Source: Taeniopygia guttata
Lineage: Eukaryota; Chordata; Aves; Passeriformes; Estrildidae
DNA: 64,000 nt
Direction: 5' to 3'
NCBI RefSeq assembly: GCF_048771995.1
Contig: NC_133030.1
Span: 11,548,001-11,612,000 of the forward strand
Shown: positions 58,575-64,000 of the stretch, piece after piece
Numbering within the stretch: the stretch's first letter is position 1
Layout of the letters: each line of letters begins with the position of its first letter
Translations under genes and position numbers: made by a program
Notes under the pieces: generated by a model
What the model saw: the letters and a program-made list of their open reading frames with translations, nothing else
Told to the model about the DNA's origin: nothing
Database searches by the model: none

Positions 58575-58852
58575 GATTGGGCTCTTCTCCCACCAAATGA
58601 CAGGAGGAAGTGGCCTGAAGTTGCATCAAGGGAGGTTTAGGTATGGATATTGGGAATGTTTCTTCATGGAAGGGGTTGTAAAGCACTAGATGATGATGCC
58701 CAGGGCAGCAGGGGCTGGTGGAGTCCCTGTTCCTGGAGGGATTTAAAATCCATGTGGATGTGATGTTTGGGGACTTGGGTTAGGGGGTTGATTGTTGGAT
58801 TTGATGATCCTAAAAGTTTTTTCCAGCCTTACAAATTCCATGATTCTCTATG
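58575..58852 (+). mobile_element. CR1 LINE fragment
   Basis: GGGAGGTTTAGGTATGGATA, then TTTCTTCATGGAAGGGGTTG and the tail GATTTGATGATCCTAAAAG; same subfamily type as the 49.2-kb copy. Confidence 0.87.
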
Positions 58853-59516
58853 TGCAGGCCAGGCACTCTTGAGGGGTTTGATGTTCCCAACTCTTCTCAT
58901 GTCCTTCATAGCATAACCCATGTTTTGTGTCCATGGATTTGCTGGCTCCTTGCACGTTTGTTCCCTGGAATGGCCTGGAACCCTGTTTTCCAGCCATTTC
59001 TGGGTGGGAACTCCAAGGATTCTCCCATCTAGCCTTGATTCCTTGGGACACACGAGGCTTAGTTTGGTCCTCAAGGGGAGGATCCTGCCAGATTATCCTT
59101 CTCTTGGGGGGTGACAAGACAGGGAAGTGAACTTTTGGAGTTGCCACGTTGGCAAGCCCAGTAATGACTCGTGGTTCCGGGTTTATGGGCCACACTGAGG
59201 GGATTAAGGCAGCGGAACTGATCTGAGGTGGCTTTTAATGACTCTGGGCTCGCCCAGATCCTTCTGGCTCAGGAGAGCGGAAGGGAATGCGCTGTGTTTG
59301 TTCACTGGATGCTCATCCAGTGGGTTGGATTAGTTCAGTGTTCCGTGGCAGCTCCAACTGGGTGGACAAGGTGCTGGGGAGGTGTCACCTGGGCAGGCTG
59401 AGGAGAAGGTGGAGTTGCCCAAGGGAACGTGGGAATCTCTCCAACACTGGGGATTCTGGACTGTCCTCAGCCAATTATCCTCTTAAAACCTTGGGATGTT
59501 GCACAGTGGATAAGTC

Positions 59517-59582
59517 AATCATAGGATATCCCAAGTTGGATGGAACCCACAGGGATCATCGGAATCCAGCTCCTGTTGTCCT
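59517..59582 (-). mobile_element. CR1 LINE fragment, short
   Basis: AATCATAGGATATCCCAAGT then TGGATGGAACCCACAGGGAT is the reverse-oriented 3' end of a CR1 subfamily with an ATCATCGGAATCCAG-like continuation. Confidence 0.75.
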
Positions 59583-62500
59583 TGGTGTGCCCAGCTGCCA
59601 TTGTATTTATCCTGTTGTTTTCCAGATGCTCTCATTTTTTTTTCCTCGTTAACTCTTAATTGGTCAACACTTGAAAGCAGGATGTGGATTGAGGCACTTC
59701 CCACTGCTAAAAAATGAGGCTTCTCATTCCAGGAAAGCCTAGGCAGGGGGAGTTTGGGAAACCAGATGGAATGGGAAGAACTCATCCTGGTTCCTGCTCC
59801 TGTAGCGGCAGGATTTTGCCTTGTGTGAGCCGCAGCTGGGAAATGCTGCCCTTTGGAGTGCAAAAAGTGTGGAAGGGTGTGGTCAGAACAGTCCGGAATC
59901 TTTTCACCTGAAAGCACCTGATTTATGACACCAAAATCCTAGTGTTAACATGGATTTGTTTGGTGAACTGCTCAGCTCTGAGTTGCCTGGGGCTGGGCCA
60001 GAACACTCCCTCCTGCCTGGCATAGAAAACACAGCCCTGGAGCCTCCTCTCCAGAGCACAAGGGCTCAACATTCCTGAAAAACAGTGAGTTGGCCTTTCC
60101 CTTCTTCCAGCAGGTGCTGTTTGGTTAAACCTTTAGAGAAGTTTTTGGGTGGAGAGCGGGAGCAAATTCCCTTTTCCTTCTGGAATGCTTTCACCATTCC
60201 ATTGTGTCAGGGCCTGGAAGTTTTACATTGATAGAGTGAAAACAGATGGATCTTCTGCCTCAGTGTCCAGAGGTAAAAGGTGTTGTGCCAGAGGGTGCAA
60301 TACTGGAATTCCTGGTTGTCCAGGCCTGGAGAAGCAGGAGATCCTGTTCCCAGACAACATGACCATTTGTTGCTCTGTACTTTAGACAGCAATCCTGGTG
60401 TTTGCTCAGCTCCTAACACCTGACTGCAAGGGTTTACCAAGGAATTTGCATTTCAAATTTGAGTTTTTATTGAAACTCTGGGTTTTTTTACAGAGAAAAA
60501 GTGACAAATCCCATTAGGAGAGAGGAAAAGGGGTGGCCCTTGGGGCTGTGGCTGCTACTCCCGTCTTGGAGGAGAAATGAGAGAACTGTTCTTTTACCTT
60601 TCCTAATATTTGCAGTATTCCAGCTGCTGAGGCTCCATTAGACATTGCTGCTCTTGGAAAATGAGATGAAGTTGGAGGTTCTCATGTTCCTATGGGAACA
60701 GGGAGTTGAAAGGGTTGGAGTTCTCATTTATAAGATTTTTCAGGAAAGGTAGGAAAGGGATTTAATTTCTGACTTAAGTGGGAAATCAGGATTCCTTCTC
60801 TCCCAGTTGCCTCCTGACTCCAAGTTTTTCCATTCCAGGCTGCTCTGTGGCCTCAGAGTTAATTACAAGTTGGATAAGGAGATGCCTGAATCCACCCTGT
60901 CTGTTGTTTTGCTGACTCAGAGCTCCTTTTTTTAGGGAGGGGGGCAGCAAAAAGACCCCCCTGGATTCCAGATGTGTGTGGAACAGGGTTAGGAACCCCC
61001 TTGGGATGAGTTTTCCAGGCTAAGCTATTCCTGAATCTGCTTTTCCCACCTCCTTGGAAGTAGATAAGATACTCAGGACAGAGAAATCTGGTTTCTTTTT
61101 CCCCAGTGCAGCTGTTGTTTAAGTAGCTCCCAAGGAATATGGGACTTTGCCCAGTCCTGTCTGCACACCTCTTCCTGGGAATATCACCCCACGTGTGTTC
61201 AGGAAGGTTGGGGGAAATTCAGGAAAACCACTGTTGTGTGAGGGAAGAGGAGTTGGAGTCCCAAAGTTCACTTAGAAAATTGAGATGGGAAAAAGATGAG
61301 AGGTCACAGTTAAGGAAGAACTGTGGTTTTTAAACAAGTTTCCAGGCAAATCCAATGGAAAACAGGCACCTGCCATGGAATGGGGCCTGGATTTTGGTGT
61401 GCAGCAGCTGTGCAGTTTTTTACCTATGGGAGCTTCCCATGGGTTCTTCTGCCACTGCACCATGGCTGAGTTGTGGTCAGTGCATCTGGGACTCTTGCCT
61501 GAGGGATCCAATCCCTTAATTAGTTAAAAATCTGGGATTTGGGACTTCTGCCTGAAGGTTGTCGTCCCTTATTTTGTAATAATGGGTTGGGGTTTTTTTC
61601 CCCTAAATTTGGATTTTCCATTAATTAGTAGCTGTTATTAATTATGACTTGGTACTCTAATACTTCAGTTTTCCATGTTTCCAATGCTGTAGAATGGAAT
61701 TTGAATTCATGTTCATCCATCCCTTCAGAGAGCAGGGAAGTTTCAGCTCTCTGGTTAAAGGGGAGCTCTGTCTTCCTTGGAGCCTTTTTCCTTGGAACTA
61801 TTTTGGGAACATGATTTCATCTTCCTCCTGGAGCGGGGGAAAAGCCCACCCCAGAAACGTGGGGGATTCGGAGCTTCTGTTCTTCCCTGCAGAAAATCAC
61901 GGAATTGTGCCTCAGATTTCCCTGAAATGGGGGTGTTGGATCATTGTAGGAGGGAAAAGGGGTGAGTTGTGTGCTGCTGGTGGATGGATCTGTGCTCTCC
62001 AGAGGTCACTCCTTGCTGGCAGCCCGGAGCAGGAATGGGATTCCTGGGTGCTGGCAGCTGAGGGAGGGGTGTTAAAGAGGCAGCTCCTGCTGGTCTCTTC
62101 CAGTGATTCCAACCCCTTCCCTCCTTGTTTTCTCTTGGATGTTTACCTCTGGATTCCTTGGCTCCCATCCTGGTAATGCTAAATCCTGTGGTGGACTTGG
62201 GAAGATCCGCATGAGGGTGGAGGTGAGATTTTATCCCGACACATTTCAGAGCCTGGATTGTCCTTCCCCCTCCCCCTGCTGCTTTCCTGGTGGAAACGTG
62301 GAATCTTCCCATTTTGCTGTGTTGTCTCCTTCCTGGCTTATCAGGGAGAGAGGGAAGAAAGGATGTGTGGGCTGCTGGTGCTGGAATTTAAAACCTCCTC
62401 ATAGAAAGGGACAGGGTCATCCCAATGTCCTTTTCCCCTTCTCCAGCTTCAGGCAGGCAGCTGGAACATCTTGAAAATTCCAGCCAGGAAATCATGTAAC

Positions 62501-63059
62501 TGAGGGTGGAATTATTCCTAGTGTTATTCCCTGATTCCCTTCCTCAGAGGGATCATTTGATCTTTTGCTGGACACTGATCCCAGCTGGGAGCAATGAATA
62601 TGGTGGAGGGAGTAAGAAACCTGTGGACATGGAGTTTTTCCAGCTTAAGGAATGCTTGGGGTCATCCTGTGCTGGACATTTCCATGCTGGATGCTGGAGC
62701 TGGATATTCCTTGGGTCTGTCTTTTCTGCTGTTTCCCTCTTTGCAGTAAAATAAAATGATTCAATATCCATGGGATCTTTATAAATCCTTAAATATCCTT
62801 GGGAGGTTGCAAAAATGGGAATGCCAGCAGTTGGAGACATTGACTGATTTCTTTTTTTCCCCACTGGAGAAGATGTGTTGTCTGTGGAATGTGGGGATGA
62901 CTGTCAGGAACATGGCTGGGAAGGTGTGTGAGAAGCTCCTGGAATGCTGGGAGCTGTTAGGAGTGCTCAAGAGATCCCTTCTCCAAGAGACCTTTGGAAT
63001 TCTCTTGGTATTTTGAAAAAAAATCAGAGCCATCTGACAAGCCAGCTGAAAAGTGACAC

Positions 63060-63287
63060 TTGAGTTGTGCCAGAGGAAGTTTTAGGTTGGATAATAGAGT
63101 AAATTCCTTAATGGAAAGGTTGCAAAGCATTGGAACAGGCTCCAGTGGTGGAATCCCCATTTCTGGAAGGATTTAAAATCTGCATGGATGTAGCACTTGG
63201 GACAGTAGTGGTGGTCTTGGCATTGCTGGGGAATCTTGGACTGGGTGATCTTGGAGGGCTCTTCCAACCTGAACAATTCCATGATCC
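63060..63287 (+). mobile_element. CR1 LINE fragment
   Basis: AGTTTTAGGTTGGATAATAG, GGAACAGGCTCCAGTGGTGG and tail GATCTTGGAGGGCTCTTCCA. Confidence 0.87.
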
Positions 63288-64000
63288 ATTTGTCTGTGCT
63301 GTTGGACATACAGAAGGTTTCAGCCTGGCATTTGAGAACAATTTGCCTCTCCCATGGGCTGTGGGATCCCAAAACATCTCCACAAGGATGCAGGCAAAAT
63401 TCCTGTTATTCCTTATCAAAAAGACTGTGAATATTCGCCCTTGATAAGAACTGTAGGAGATCTCAACTTGTGCCTGTGCTCAGAATTTAAGGCTGAGGGA
63501 AGGAACTGAGGCAAAAAGAGGCACAGGATTGGGATGGAGAAGAGTCGGACCTGGGAACGGATAATGCCTGATCCTTCAGAGCTTAATTATTACTCTTTAA
63601 TCAACTGTGTTAATTACAATATCATATTGCTCCCAGGCCTCTGAGCTCTGATCAGGGATGAGGATGTGAACTGAAAAAGATAGAATCAAGGAATTTTTTC
63701 TGGCTTTGGAAGTTCACTTGCCCCAGCAATAACGGAATGAGTCACCAAACCCCAACTCTGGTGCCTGTGATCTCTTCCCAGCTGATTAGAACATTTCTAC
63801 CAAAAGCTCTTCCAGGCATTTCTTTTTGAAGCTTAATTGAAAAAGCTCTGGATGATTGGATACTTCATGGTTAATTATAAGATAATGAAAGGAAAGCAGG
63901 GAAAATCCACACCTGGACAAATCCTGCAGAAGGAATCTCTGCAAAGGCACTCCATTTAATTGCCAGGATGGCCACACGTTGCCTTGGGAATGAGAGGAAA

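Larger units (their letters stand above)
53009..64000. other. Right-hand region: probable intron of the unidentified gene
   Basis: AT-richer DNA with four CR1 fragments, one 145-bp repeat and the candidate second exon. The rest gives no confident exon on either strand. AT-rich, slowly varying sequence such as 61500-61700 and 63560-63900 is typical of intron or intergenic DNA. Confidence 0.4.

Noticed and set aside
61901-61964. Possible third exon of the unidentified gene (acceptor CCCTGCAG, donor GGG|GTGAGT)
   Set aside because: Phase-compatible with the candidate second exon, but the peptide is unremarkable and such short acceptor-donor pairs arise often by chance across 10 kb.

Overview
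The window reads as vertebrate nuclear DNA, most likely avian. It has multi-exon genes with GT-AG introns, CpG-island promoters, AATAAA poly(A) signals and at least fifteen fragments of the avian LINE CR1. From memory of the human map, the left half matches the order on human 11q12 (SAXO4/PPP1R32, then LRRC10B, then SYT7 facing them). This supports the gene names. The species cannot be fixed from the sequence alone.

Layout. Positions 84-515 hold the last three coding exons of a + strand gene, probably SAXO4, with its poly(A) signal at 585. LRRC10B (1534-2385, +) is a single-exon leucine-rich-repeat gene behind a GC-rich promoter built on a 53-bp tandem repeat. The main content is a complete SYT7 gene on the - strand: coding 6806-30696, 3' UTR down to about 5391, promoter CpG island near 30.7-31.15 kb. 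I resolved all 13 coding exons, and phases and lengths agree at every junction. With all exons the product is 684 aa. Skipping the four linker cassettes (exons 4-7), each a multiple of three in the same phase, gives 403 aa, the classical short synaptotagmin-7. All ten calcium-binding aspartates of C2A and C2B are present.

From about 31.2 kb rightwards the DNA becomes AT-richer, loses recognisable genes and carries all the CR1 fragments found. A second compact CpG island at about 52.64-53.3 kb looks like the promoter of a + strand gene entering from here. A short first coding exon (52954-53008) and a phase-compatible 90-nt second exon (55367-55456) can be proposed, but the gene is not recognised. 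The rest, to 64 kb, looks like intron or intergenic DNA.

No retrovirus, LTR element, CRISPR array, tRNA or rRNA was recognised. Points worth a second look are the SYT7 cassette-exon block with its pyrimidine-rich intron borders, a perfect hairpin in the last SYT7 intron, the promoter minisatellite and overlapping upstream ORF of LRRC10B, two other minisatellites in SYT7 introns, and an unidentified 145-bp repeat present twice around the right-hand CpG island, once inside a CR1. I saw no clear sign of a new multi-gene system.
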